In this document: in pieces, positions 54,035 through 61,207 of the stretch
How positions within the stretch are numbered: the stretch's first letter is position 1
Layout of the letters: each line of letters begins with the position of its first letter
Source: Verrucomicrobiota bacterium
GTDB taxonomy: Bacteria > Verrucomicrobiota > Verrucomicrobiia > Chthoniobacterales > UBA10450
DNA: 64,000 nucleotides
Assembly (NCBI GenBank): GCA_003218375.1
Contig: QHNH01000021.1
Span: 32,428 to 96,427 of the forward strand
Direction of reading: 5' to 3'
Made by a program: the position numbers and the translations under genes
Notes under the pieces: generated by a model
Databases searched by the model: none
What the model was told of the DNA's origin: nothing
The model's input: only the letters and a program-made list of their open reading frames with translations

Positions 54035-54793
54035 TCAAGCCGGTCGCGTCCCGCGGCAATCCGGATATTTCGGGCAACCCCAGAACGGCTGTCCGGCTCT
54101 TGCTCCCTGCCGCGCCTTCCGCATCACCATCTCGGAACCGCAGCGCGGACAGACTGGCGTATCTTGGCTTTTCTCCTTCTCTGGAACCGGGGGAGCGAGG
54201 TTCCGCGAAGTTTGCACTCTGCGGATCAATTCCAAGAGCGCCGTCGACCCGATCAGTTCGATCGGTTTTCCGCTAGCGAACGCAACCGCATCCGGCGTGA
54301 AGTTTGTCGTCGCGACCAGTTTCGCACCGGCCGCACCGCGATCGATCAACACACCATACAGTTCGCGCACAGTCTGGACAGGCACCGACTGCTTCCATCG
54401 CTTGCACTGCACCAGGATCGTTCGCCCATCCTTACGCAGCACCAGGTCCACGCCGCCATCCGCTCCGCCGCCCAGCGTTTCCTCCACGCGATATCCCTGT
54501 CTTCGGTACGCCTCACCGAGCAAATCTTCGAACGTCTTCCACGGCAGCGCCCGCAACGATTCAATGCTCGTCTGCCGCTCCAGCATTCGCCTTGTTTTCC
54601 ATGCGCGTAATGCGGAGATCGCGGCAATTGCCAGCAGAAAGAGGCTGATGATTCCAGTGAGGCCGACCTTCGCGATTGCCGGTGGCAAAAATCCCGGCAG
54701 CACAAAATAGACGATCCCCGCGAGCGCCACGCTCACCCACCACGGCAGGAGCACGAGATCATCTGCGATGGAAAAACGACGGCGGGGGGACAT
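54035..54793 (-). CDS. Membrane-anchored Mrr-like restriction endonuclease with topoisomerase-type zinc finger
   Basis: The 252-residue protein has two N-terminal membrane helices (about 15-60), a PD-(D/E)xK nuclease domain (about 80-185; LPWKTFEDLLGEAYRRQGY, GADGGVDLVLRKDGRTILVQ, then CKRWK, giving Asp and Q-x-K catalytic residues) and a C-terminal zinc ribbon (CPRCGSEMVMRKA, then FWGCPKYPDCRG). It could cleave modified or foreign DNA at the membrane. Related proteins are widespread and not always defence enzymes. It stands alone. Confidence 0.84.
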   Translation of the reverse strand: MSPRRRFSIADDLVLLPWWVSVALAGIVYFVLPGFLPPAIAKVGLTGIISLFLLAIAAISALRAWKTRRMLERQTSIESLRALPWKTFEDLLGEAYRRQGYRVEETLGGGADGGVDLVLRKDGRTILVQCKRWKQSVPVQTVRELYGVLIDRGAAGAKLVATTNFTPDAVAFASGKPIELIGSTALLELIRRVQTSRNLAPPVPEKEKSQDTPVCPRCGSEMVMRKARQGARAGQPFWGCPKYPDCRGTRPA

Positions 54794-54854
54794 GCAAATT
54801 TCTTAAAGCAGCTTTCAGACGAGCTGCCAACTGCGGAAACTGTTTAACCCTTCC

Positions 54855-55217
54855 CTATTTCGTATCCCGTTCTTCAGGCTCGTCCGATTCGGGCAATGCC
54901 AGGCTGAGCAGTCTTTTCGCTTCCGCGGCTCTGTCGTCCGCTATCTGTCTGATCACAGCGCGCAATTGATGAAGATCAAATGGCTTGGGTATCATTCCAT
55001 CCACGCCGAGCGCATCGTAGGCCGCGCGATTCTCCGCCGATAGATGCGTGATGACTAGATCGGACGCACGAGGTTCGACCATGAGCCTGGCGAGCGCCGC
55101 CTCGCCGTCGTTCACGATTTCGACTTTGTGACCATCCAGCTTCAGGGCGAAGGAGATCGAGAACGCGACCGACCGCTCGTCTTCCGCGAGCAGGATGTTA
55201 AGGGGAGGGGAATTCAC
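54855..55217 (-). CDS. Response-regulator receiver with an internal deletion removing the phospho-acceptor
   Basis: The 120-residue receiver retains the acidic pocket (ILLAEDERSV) and the Lys motif (MIPKPF). Between them, DLVIT runs straight into HLSAENRAAYDALGVDG. In this family DLVIT is normally followed by the phospho-acceptor Asp, a MP-x-G turn and about 30 residues before the HLSAENRAAY-like segment. So an in-frame deletion appears to have removed the phosphorylation site, and the protein can hardly act as a conventional receiver. Confidence 0.72.
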   Translation of the reverse strand: MNSPPLNILLAEDERSVAFSISFALKLDGHKVEIVNDGEAALARLMVEPRASDLVITHLSAENRAAYDALGVDGMIPKPFDLHQLRAVIRQIADDRAAEAKRLLSLALPESDEPEERDTK

Positions 55218-55327
55218 ACAGGGGGCGAGGGCTGATCAGCTCTGATATCAAAACACGAAAGAAAGGCCAATAAGAAAGCCGCATTTATGCGGCAGACCTC
55301 AAAGCACATTCTTTGCCACCCTCTGGC

Positions 55328-55540
55328 GTGGACTCACGCGAGATATTTGGTCGGAACGTTGCCCGAATGCGGGCCAGAGCGGCCCTCACTCAGGAACAAC
55401 TCGCGGAAAAGGCAGACATCGACCGTTCCCAAGTTCAACGAATCGAAAACGGCACCTCGAGTCCCACGGTCGAAACCGCGACGCGTTTAAAGCGCTCCCT
55501 GCGCTGCTCGTGGAAGGAATTGCTGGCAGGATTGGATTGA
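55328..55540 (+). CDS. XRE-family helix-turn-helix regulator
   Basis: The product of about 70 residues is a single Cro/CI-type HTH: FGRNVARMRARAALTQEQLA, then EKADIDRSQVQRIENG and a recognition-helix-flanking TVETATRLKRSL. GTG at 55328 or TTG at 55313 could start it; neither has a good ribosome-binding site. It is the last gene before cassette array B and might regulate a neighbour, but no operator is apparent. Confidence 0.75.
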   Translation: MDSREIFGRNVARMRARAALTQEQLAEKADIDRSQVQRIENGTSSPTVETATRLKRSLRCSWKELLAGLD

Positions 55541-55596
55541 GAGAAGAAAGGGCGGCGCGGAATGGTATCCACGAAAACGCGCCCCTCTCCGCGGAA

Positions 55597-55652
55597 TAGA
55601 CGAAAAAATGTTCGCCTTTAAATGCGAATATTCGTCTAATTCTCGTTAGGTC
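55597..55652 (+). other. Short attC-like element at the left end of cassette array B (B0)
   Basis: Hairpin TAGACGAA...TTCGTCTA with inner TTCGC/GCGAA and loop CTTTAAAT, then TTCTC and core box GTTAGGTC (55645-55652). It shares the loop and 3' end with element A0 at 12727-12796. No convincing R'' box precedes it. The first bases of the next cassette (TTAGGTC) are complemented by that cassette's R'' GACCTAAC. Confidence 0.6.
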
Positions 55653-55656
55653 TTCC

Positions 55657-56001
55657 ATGGCCGATCAATCCCTGCAAGAGAGTTTCCCAGAAGCTTGGCA
55701 AGAGTTTCGCACGTGCCGCATCTTGCATTGGATTTCGTGGCTAGCCTTCATCTCGGTCAGTGGTTTTTGTATAGTTTCCGGTGTCGCATTTAATCTGCCG
55801 TTCGGATGGTGGCCAGACGGTATATTTATTATGGGGTGCGGGGTCCTTGTGGCCATTACCTACGCCAAGCTGCGTTACATGCGCTGTCCGCGATGTCACA
55901 AGGATTTCTTCTTTTTGTTGCATTTCTATCCGATATTTCTCCGGGAGGGCTGCTGGAATTGCGGCCTCCCGATCTATGGCGATGACGACGCGCAGACCTA
56001 A
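55657..56001 (+). CDS. Cassette gene: membrane protein with zinc-ribbon-like cysteines
   Basis: The 114-residue product has two membrane helices (about 24-44 and 51-70) and a C-terminal cytoplasmic part with CPRC and, 27 residues later, CWNC, a four-Cys zinc-ribbon arrangement. Family unknown. The ATG is five bases after the cassette boundary, and the TAA stop is formed inside the R'' box (ACC TAA C). Confidence 0.65.
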   Translation: MADQSLQESFPEAWQEFRTCRILHWISWLAFISVSGFCIVSGVAFNLPFGWWPDGIFIMGCGVLVAITYAKLRYMRCPRCHKDFFFLLHFYPIFLREGCWNCGLPIYGDDDAQT

Positions 56002-56119
56002 CCATGCGATGGAGCGAACGGCGGACCGCTGTGCGTCCACATTTCAGATGACTTCCACACTTCCACTTCGAGCGACGCGCGCCCTCGTCCGCCGTCGCTC
56101 ATCTTTTTCTCGTTAGGCG
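55995..56119 (+). other. attC-like recombination site B1
   Basis: R'' GACCTAAC (55995-56002) and R' GTTAGGCG (56112-56119) with the standard arms (GATGGAGCGAACGGCGGAC and CGTCCGCCGTCGCTCATC). R'' is the exact 8-base complement of the boundary opening its own cassette (GTTAGGTC at 55645). Confidence 0.85.
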
Positions 56120-56120
56120 T

Positions 56121-56624
56121 ATGGACGCGCAGCCACAGACCATACCAGAGGCCGACAAGACTTTGCCTCTCACCGCTAAGACAGCGGCGATTTACCTCCT
56201 CTTCGCGGGTATCACCAGCATCCCGCTGCTGTTTGTCGCTCCTTCTCCCGAGTTCCTGGCCCAGCCTCCCGCGGCTCGCGCTGGTCACTACACGCGAGAG
56301 ATCATATTGGATCTCGCTTTCGTTGTCGCAGGTATCGCGGTGCTTCGGCAGCGTACATGGGCACGGAAGCTCGGCGTCATTGTTCTCATCATCAGCGCAC
56401 TTCACGGCGCATTCGCTTTCGCTCGAGGTTTCGCTCGTGGTGCGCCGAGTCCAAAGATTCTTCTGATCGGCTTCCTCGTTGTTGGAGCTTGGAACGCGCT
56501 CTGGATTTACTTTATTGTGTCGACGACCCCGCGGAGATGTCACACCAAACGCCTAACCATGCGATGCAGCGAACTCAGAAAGCGTTCGCGAGCAGGCCGG
56601 CTGGCAGGCATGGGTAAAGGATGA
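56121..56624 (+). CDS. Cassette gene: four-span membrane protein of unknown function
   Basis: The product of about 167 residues has four predicted membrane helices (for example AAIYLLFAGITSIPLLFV and IILDLAFVVAGIAVL), and I recognise no motif. The ATG immediately follows the boundary GTTAGGCGT. The frame runs through the R'' box and 67 bases into the attC-like site, so the last residues (after CHTKR) come from recombination-site DNA. Confidence 0.6.
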   Translation: MDAQPQTIPEADKTLPLTAKTAAIYLLFAGITSIPLLFVAPSPEFLAQPPAARAGHYTREIILDLAFVVAGIAVLRQRTWARKLGVIVLIISALHGAFAFARGFARGAPSPKILLIGFLVVGAWNALWIYFIVSTTPRRCHTKRLTMRCSELRKRSRAGRLAGMGKG

Positions 56625-56719
56625 GGGATGAATTATGAAGGATGAAACCGCAGCCACGCGCCACAGAGTTTACCCGCCGTGGCGGGCCAGCCGTCGCTGA
56701 TCTCGTTCTCGTTAGATGC
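56549..56719 (+). other. attC-like recombination site B2
   Basis: R'' ACGCCTAAC (56549-56557) and R' GTTAGATGC (56711-56719). The left arm is GCGATGCAGCGAAC, the right arm CCGTCGCTGATCTCG. The variable part contains a block AAAGGATGAGGGATG that recurs in site B4. R'' is the exact 9-base complement of GTTAGGCGT at 56112. Confidence 0.82.
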
Positions 56720-56848
56720 TAAAACACGCGCCCACTTCGTTGTTGGTCATTGTTTATTTTCCGATCGCTTCCAACGATAACATTTCCTGAAACCTGAACC
56801 GGCCAGGTCCGTATAGATGATTGAGAGCGGCTTCAAATCAATCACCCT

Positions 56849-57235
56849 ATGAAAAACTACAAAAAAGTAATCAGTCGTTTACAAACAAGGAATCTTACAG
56901 CAATCGCATGGATTACCATGGCCCTGCTTATCGGCATATGCCTTTGGGCAACGTTTGCGCCTGTGGCTTTCGCGCAACAACATTGTAATATCCTGTTCGA
57001 GAACCACACCAGAATGCAATTGACCATGTACGTGGACGGTCACAACGGTTGCCTTGCTAACGGTGGAATGAGTTGTTCCAGCACCGAAAACTTAAACGTC
57101 CATCATCTTGACGCCAGGTCCGGCGAAACAATTGTGCATCGACTGGCCCAAACCGTACCGGCAGGCATGACTTCATTTACATACATTGTTTGCTACCAAA
57201 GCGATAACAGTCCGCCCTGCCAGGGCACTAACTAG
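56849..57235 (+). CDS. Small secreted cysteine-containing protein of unknown function
   Basis: The 128-residue product has a signal peptide with a long n-region (hydrophobic core AIAWITMALLIGICLWATF, cleaved near AFAQQ). The mature part has six cysteines (HCNILFEN, NGCLANGGMSCS, IVCYQ, PPCQG), which suggests disulphides outside the cytoplasm. A/T content is clearly higher than in the surrounding genes, suggesting a different origin. Family unknown. It lies in the span of cassette B3. Confidence 0.65.
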   Translation: MKNYKKVISRLQTRNLTAIAWITMALLIGICLWATFAPVAFAQQHCNILFENHTRMQLTMYVDGHNGCLANGGMSCSSTENLNVHHLDARSGETIVHRLAQTVPAGMTSFTYIVCYQSDNSPPCQGTN

Positions 57236-57420
57236 CCCAAGCCATTTCGGGGCAACCACGCCCATCTTTACGAACTGAGAGGGCAAAAGGCGTCAGTCTG
57301 TGAATCTCTTCAGATTCTCCGTTGAATCCGCGATTGCTAGGCGAATCTGGGGGCGCGAACCCATCAGTCTGTGAATCTCGGCAGAAGCCGTTCGCTCATT
57401 GCTTCTGGGCTGCGTGGCAA

Positions 57421-57714
57421 TTATCGAATCCAATTGGCGGCAAAGCAGCGCATTCCTGAGAATTATCGAGGTATTTCTCATGGTTGTCGCGACAACAGCA
57501 AAAGTCATGTTCCTCAATTCAAAAGCGATATTGACCAACGACGAAGTCAGCCACCGCAACCCTAAAGGGGTTACGACCGGAGCGAGAGTCATCGCGACAC
57601 GAGCGAGAGTTATCGAGGCCGGAGCAAGAGCCGGCTTCAAGATCGCAAAAGAAATCTTGACCCGTCGAAGAGTAACTTTGGGAAAAGGGAAAGTACTTAA
57701 ACAAAAAGCTTGAG
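57421..57714 (+). repeat. Degenerate tandem array with exact 21-bp period (about 14 units), array 3
   Basis: Units such as TCATCGCGACACGAGCGAGAG, TTATCGAGGCCGGAGCAAGAG and CCGGCTTCAAGATCGCAAAAG follow in perfect phase and nearly all end in AAG or GAG. On the plus strand one frame reads as heptapeptides (RVIATRA, RVIEAGA, RAGFKIA, KEILTRR, RVTLGKG, KVLKQKA) and stops at the array end. The next gene starts 91 nt later. The rest of 57236-57805 shows no other supported gene. Confidence 0.78.
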
Positions 57715-57805
57715 TTGGGTGCCGCGTTTTGGGAGAACTGCGGCCTAAACCAGCCGCCTGGCTCGCGAGCCACGCGGCGCAACCCTCAGAAGGAGGAGTC
57801 ATCCT

Positions 57806-58330
57806 ATGGCTCGACTAAAAAGAAAATCGACGGCGGTAGATTTCGCCGAGAACCGCGCGAACGCGCTTACCTCGATCGATCCAGCGCTCGACCTCGGCAA
57901 TGGTCTGACGCTGGCCGATTATAAAACCAAGACCACGGCCCTCAAGACTAAGAACGATACGTATAACAGCGATCTGTCCGATCTGGACGCTTCGCTTAAT
58001 TCGATCCAGGCCGATGAGAAAGCCCTGGACGATCTCTCCGCCCGGATGCTCGCGGGCGTGGGAAGTAAGTACGGCAAAGACAGCTCAGAATACGAGCAAG
58101 CCGGCAGAGCAATTATGACCGATACGTCATGGGACAGACCATGGGCAAGTCGATGGTTATCTCAGTCCATCTATGGCTCGAGCATCTTCTCCTCCTATGC
58201 TTGCGCATCGTCGTACCGGATGCGGATGCCCTGTTCCGTGATCGAGGCTTCAGCTTTCCTCAGTTGGTTGCACTATGCGAGGGGCACAGAGTTTTTGATA
58301 GGTCGTTCGCCGAGATTCTTCGCCGAGTGA
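57806..58330 (+). CDS. Chimeric gene: small coiled protein of unknown function fused out of frame to cassette DNA
   Basis: The first 100 codons (MARLKRKSTAVDFAENRANA to KYGKDSSEYEQAG) form an intact-looking, acidic, helical protein preceded by an AGAAGGAGG ribosome-binding site. After codon 100 the sequence switches at about 58105 to the DNA of the HEPN-type gene read in the wrong frame, so the normal C-terminus is lost. This marks a recombination junction inside array B. It follows array 3 of the 21-bp repeats on the same strand. Function unknown. Confidence 0.65.
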   Translation: MARLKRKSTAVDFAENRANALTSIDPALDLGNGLTLADYKTKTTALKTKNDTYNSDLSDLDASLNSIQADEKALDDLSARMLAGVGSKYGKDSSEYEQAGRAIMTDTSWDRPWASRWLSQSIYGSSIFSSYACASSYRMRMPCSVIEASAFLSWLHYARGTEFLIGRSPRFFAE

Positions 58331-58566
58331 ACGCCCTCCGTAACAAGTGCGCCCACGATCTTGCTTTCGCGCCCAGCGATCGCGAGATGTCCGCTATCGT
58401 TACGGCGCTCGGGCAGCTATCCCCACCGGTGCACACCGACGCAGAAGATTATCCTTCACGCAGGGTCGCAGACCTTCTTGAAGAGAGGGCTATTGCACTC
58501 GGCGCCATCACTCCAACGCCATCCAACCAGGTGATGCAGCGAACCGCGCCCCGCTCCGATGCGTAG
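58129..58566 (+). CDS. Cassette gene: HEPN-like protein (possible RNase), 5' end probably lost
   Basis: The 145-residue frame shows a helical domain (SMVISVHLWLEHLLLLCL, FSFPQLVALCEGHRVFDRSF) with the motif LRNKCAH, which fits the HEPN catalytic signature RN-x3-H. Many HEPN proteins are toxin or defence RNases. Coding-like sequence continues upstream of the ATG (SNYDRYV) to the junction at about 58105, so the original start is missing. The last residues run into the R'' box region of site B3. Confidence 0.55.
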   Translation: MGQTMGKSMVISVHLWLEHLLLLCLRIVVPDADALFRDRGFSFPQLVALCEGHRVFDRSFAEILRRVNALRNKCAHDLAFAPSDREMSAIVTALGQLSPPVHTDAEDYPSRRVADLLEERAIALGAITPTPSNQVMQRTAPRSDA

Positions 58567-58644
58567 CTTTTGCATAGTTAGTTCGTCCAGCTTGCGGCCA
58601 CGCGCGCTCTCGGGCGCGGTCGCTAATCTTGTGTCTCGTTAGGC
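58520..58644 (+). other. attC-like recombination site B3
   Basis: R'' CATCCAAC (58520-58527) and R' GTTAGGC (58638-58644), with left arm GTGATGCAGCGAACCGC and right arm GCGGTCGCTAATCTTGTGTCTC. R'' matches the complement of the cassette's opening (GTTAGATGC at 56711) with one mismatch, which indicates that the 56712 boundary and this site once belonged to one cassette. Confidence 0.72.
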
Positions 58645-58664
58645 TTCTCACTCTCAAACGCGCT

Positions 58665-59300
58665 ATGTGGCTCATAACCCAGATTTTCGCAGCTGTTGGA
58701 GTGCTGTCGGCTCTAGTCAGTCTAATCGCATACTTCTCCGGCTGGTCTGACTTCGGATCACTTTTGCGTGAGGTATTCGCGCGCTTTGGCATCTCACCAT
58801 TCGCCGCGCGGCCTGTGATCTACTATGACACACGTATGAGCCTCTCAACAAAGGACAGCGACATCGTCGCGACATTTCAGATTCCAGCAACAGCCGTTGA
58901 AGCCACGTTCACCATTTCGACCGGTTCACGCAAAGGCATCTTGGGGCCATCGAGTGATCCGAGTTACGGCTCCGGATTCCAGAATGCACAAGGAACCGTG
59001 TTCGGCTTTACGTCACAACCCGCCACGAAAACCGGTTTCAATTACCTCTTTTTCCGTGACGGACACGGCCAGATAAGCATCATTCACGACGTCAACGAGA
59101 AGTTAGCGGCCAAGCTGCCGCCAGCGTGGCGTGACTTTGCGCTTGGCTTTCTCAGAATTGAAGGGATACTTCGTCGCACGGTAGAGTTTGAGACAGTCGA
59201 TTTCTCACGCAACCCCAGACACACGTTGCATTTTCTTGTCGATGTCGATTCACACGGCAACCTGATTTACAAGGATGGGCTTTTGTCATCGCAAAGCTAA
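58665..59300 (+). CDS. Cassette gene: membrane-anchored protein of unknown function
   Basis: The 211-residue product has an N-terminal membrane helix (MWLITQIFAAVGVLSALVSL) and a soluble beta-rich domain (YYDTRMSLSTKDSDIVATFQ, then FGFTSQPATKTGFNYLFFRD). Family unknown. ATG at 58665 lies 20 bases after the cassette boundary; the upstream in-frame part is recombination-site DNA. It is the only gene of cassette B4. Confidence 0.65.
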   Translation: MWLITQIFAAVGVLSALVSLIAYFSGWSDFGSLLREVFARFGISPFAARPVIYYDTRMSLSTKDSDIVATFQIPATAVEATFTISTGSRKGILGPSSDPSYGSGFQNAQGTVFGFTSQPATKTGFNYLFFRDGHGQISIIHDVNEKLAAKLPPAWRDFALGFLRIEGILRRTVEFETVDFSRNPRHTLHFLVDVDSHGNLIYKDGLLSSQS

Positions 59301-59303
59301 GAG

Positions 59304-59465
59304 GCCTAATCAGACGATGCAGCCAACCGCTGGTAGCCCGGTGGAAAGGATGAGGGATGGATTATGAAGGATGAAACTGAAGCCACGCGCCGCCCACGCC
59401 CGGATCGCTACGCGAAGCGTTGCGCGCGGGCCGCCAGCGTCGCTGATCTTGTGTCTCGTTAGACC
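59304..59465 (+). other. attC-like recombination site B4
   Basis: R'' GCCTAAT (59304-59310) and R' GTTAGACC (59458-59465), left arm ACGATGCAGCCAACCGCTGG, right arm CCAGCGTCGCTGATCTTG. It carries the AAAGGATGAGGGATG block also present in B2. R'' matches the opening of its cassette (GTTAGGC at 58638) except for the last base. Confidence 0.75.
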
Positions 59466-59505
59466 GCACCGCACTCCATCACTTGTCGACTTGTATCATT
59501 CTTCA

Positions 59506-59973
59506 ATGAGCACTCCCTTCGATGACCACCTGAAAGCACTCGGCATCGAGCTGCCTACTCCCAGCTCGCCCGGCGCCAACTACGTGCCTTTCACGCAGTC
59601 GGGGACTCTCCTCTTCCTTACCGGCCAGCTCTCGCAGTGGAACGGCGAGCGACGCTTCATAGGCAAACTGGGGCGTGAGTTCGGCCTCGATCAAGGCCAA
59701 CAAGCTGCTCGGCTTTGTGCTCTCAACCTCATCGCACATATGCGCAGCGCCCTGGACGGCGATCTCGGTCGCGTCTCCCGCTGCGTCCGCCTCACCGGCT
59801 ACATCAACTCCACTCCGGACTTCACGAGTCAGTCTCAGGTCATGAATGGCGCATCCGACCTCTTCGTACAGATCTTCGGAGACGCGGGTCGTCACACACG
59901 CATCGCTATTGGCGTCGCTGCACTCCCCTACGACGTTGCCGTCGAGGTCGAAGGCATCTTCGAGGTCCGGTAG
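59506..59973 (+). CDS. Cassette gene: RidA/YjgF/UK114-family protein
   Basis: The 155-residue protein resembles RidA-like enamine/imine deaminases. Typical segments are YVPFTQSGTLLFLTGQLSQW, FGLDQGQQAARLCALNLIAH, VRLTGYINSTPDF and GVAALPYDVAVEVEGIFEV. The catalytic Arg of canonical RidA (in the RxxxxxxALP region) appears as HTRIAIGVAALP, so it belongs to the longer YjgH/TdcF-like branch. It would detoxify reactive imines in the cytoplasm. ATG 59506 is chosen because the fold starts there; it lies 41 bases after the boundary. Confidence 0.85.
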   Translation: MSTPFDDHLKALGIELPTPSSPGANYVPFTQSGTLLFLTGQLSQWNGERRFIGKLGREFGLDQGQQAARLCALNLIAHMRSALDGDLGRVSRCVRLTGYINSTPDFTSQSQVMNGASDLFVQIFGDAGRHTRIAIGVAALPYDVAVEVEGIFEVR

Positions 59974-59998
59974 AGAACCACCAGGAAAAGAACCAGTG

Positions 59999-60076
59999 CC
60001 CCTAACCAGTCGATGGAGCCGACCGCGAGCCCGCCGTACTACGCCGCCACCGTCGCTGATCTTGTTCTCGCTAGTC
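59999..60076 (+). other. attC-like recombination site B5 (right end of array B)
   Basis: R'' CCCCTAAC (59999-60006), left arm GTCGATGGAGCCGACCGCG, right arm CCACCGTCGCTGATCTTG and a degenerate R' GCTAGTC (60070-60076) in place of GTTAGTC. It is shorter (78 bp) and the last site before ordinary chromosomal genes. Confidence 0.68.
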
Positions 60077-60079
60077 ATC

Positions 60080-61090
60080 TCAAGACCGCTTTGATCGCAA
60101 CTTCCGCTTTTCTTCCTTCGAGAGAAACGCGGTCTCCAGGGCGTTGACCTGGGCCTGGCGGATTTGTTCTTGTGACAACCCGGCGGCGGGCGCGGCGACG
60201 TGGAACTCGTAAGGTAAGTCGATGGCGCTCACGCCGGGGTCATCGGTGTTGATGGAGGCGAGCAGACCGCAGGCGAGCATGTCGCGCAAGGGATGGCTTG
60301 GCAGATCGGCCACGGTGCTGGTGTGAACGTTACTCGTTAGGTTCGCTTCGATCGCGATCCGGTTGGCGGCGAGGAAATCCGTCAACTTCGGATCTTCCAG
60401 TGCCCGCACGCCGTGCCCGATCCGTTCGGCACCGAGAAGTTTGATTGCGTCCCAAACTCCATCGGGTCCGCCGGCTTCGCCGGCATGGACCGTGATGCGC
60501 CAACCGGCGTCGCGTCCTTTGGCAAAATGATCCGTAAACAAAGCCGGCGGAAAATTCCCTTCGTCGCCCGCCAAGTCGAGCGCGACGAAATGCTGCCGAT
60601 GCGCGAGCAGCGCATCGAGCTCCTTGTGCGCGATCTCCGCTCCGTAGGTCCGGCTCAGAATCCCGATCAGGTTCACGCGCACGCCCGTCGCCTCCACGCC
60701 TTCCGCGATCCCTTGGACGACACCTTCGATCACTTCCTCCAGATCGAGCTCATGCGGCTCCGCCATGAAATAGGGACTGAACCGCAGCTCCAGATAATCG
60801 ATTCCTTCCTGTTTCGCGTCCTCCACATTTTCCCGCGCAATTCGGCGGCAGGCATCCTGATCCACGAGCACGTGTGTCATCCAGAGCATCTTCGCGATGA
60901 ACGCCATCACGCCCGGCTGCCGTTCCGTCACCTGGACATGCGGCCGCAATTCCTCGATCGTCTTTCCCGGCAGCTTGAGGTTATGCTGTTTCCCCAACTC
61001 CAAAACCGTCTCGAGCCGCACGCTGCCATCGAGATGCCGGTGCAGATCGATGAACGGAAGGTTGGGATCAATCATCGAAGGCCGGGTCAT
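60080..61090 (-). CDS. add: Adenosine deaminase
   Basis: The 336-residue TIM-barrel metal hydrolase converts adenosine (or deoxyadenosine) to inosine. Zinc-binding HxH is in IDLHRHLDGS (H17, H19). Other motifs are YLELRFSPYF, the catalytic ITVHAGEAGGP (His/Glu), ERIGHGVRALED, and SINTDDPGVSAI (Asp pair). Length fits bacterial Add. ATG at 61090 is preferred over the upstream in-frame start. It is convergent with cassette array B, whose last attC-like site ends 3 bp from its stop. Confidence 0.93.
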   Translation of the reverse strand: MTRPSMIDPNLPFIDLHRHLDGSVRLETVLELGKQHNLKLPGKTIEELRPHVQVTERQPGVMAFIAKMLWMTHVLVDQDACRRIARENVEDAKQEGIDYLELRFSPYFMAEPHELDLEEVIEGVVQGIAEGVEATGVRVNLIGILSRTYGAEIAHKELDALLAHRQHFVALDLAGDEGNFPPALFTDHFAKGRDAGWRITVHAGEAGGPDGVWDAIKLLGAERIGHGVRALEDPKLTDFLAANRIAIEANLTSNVHTSTVADLPSHPLRDMLACGLLASINTDDPGVSAIDLPYEFHVAAPAAGLSQEQIRQAQVNALETAFLSKEEKRKLRSKRS

Positions 61091-61207
61091 GTCACACTGA
61101 ATGACAATTGCGCCGGCCGCCTGCAACCCTAAACCTCGGCCGTTACTTTTCTCCGCTGGCGCGAGGGCGCGATCGATATGATAAATTAGAACGGAGGTTC
61201 ATTTGAA

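Noticed and set aside
55285..55490. Plus-strand open frame starting MRQTSKHILCHPL
   Set aside because: It overlaps the XRE regulator in another frame and has no motif, whereas the XRE frame has a full helix-turn-helix.
14275..57714. 21-bp-period arrays considered as CRISPR arrays
   Set aside because: There is no alternation of identical repeats and unique spacers, the units are degenerate and contiguous, and no cas genes are present.
57293..57802. 169-codon minus-strand open frame across repeat array 3
   Set aside because: It is open because a 21-bp period removes stops from several frames at once; no start signal and the next gene is on the plus strand.
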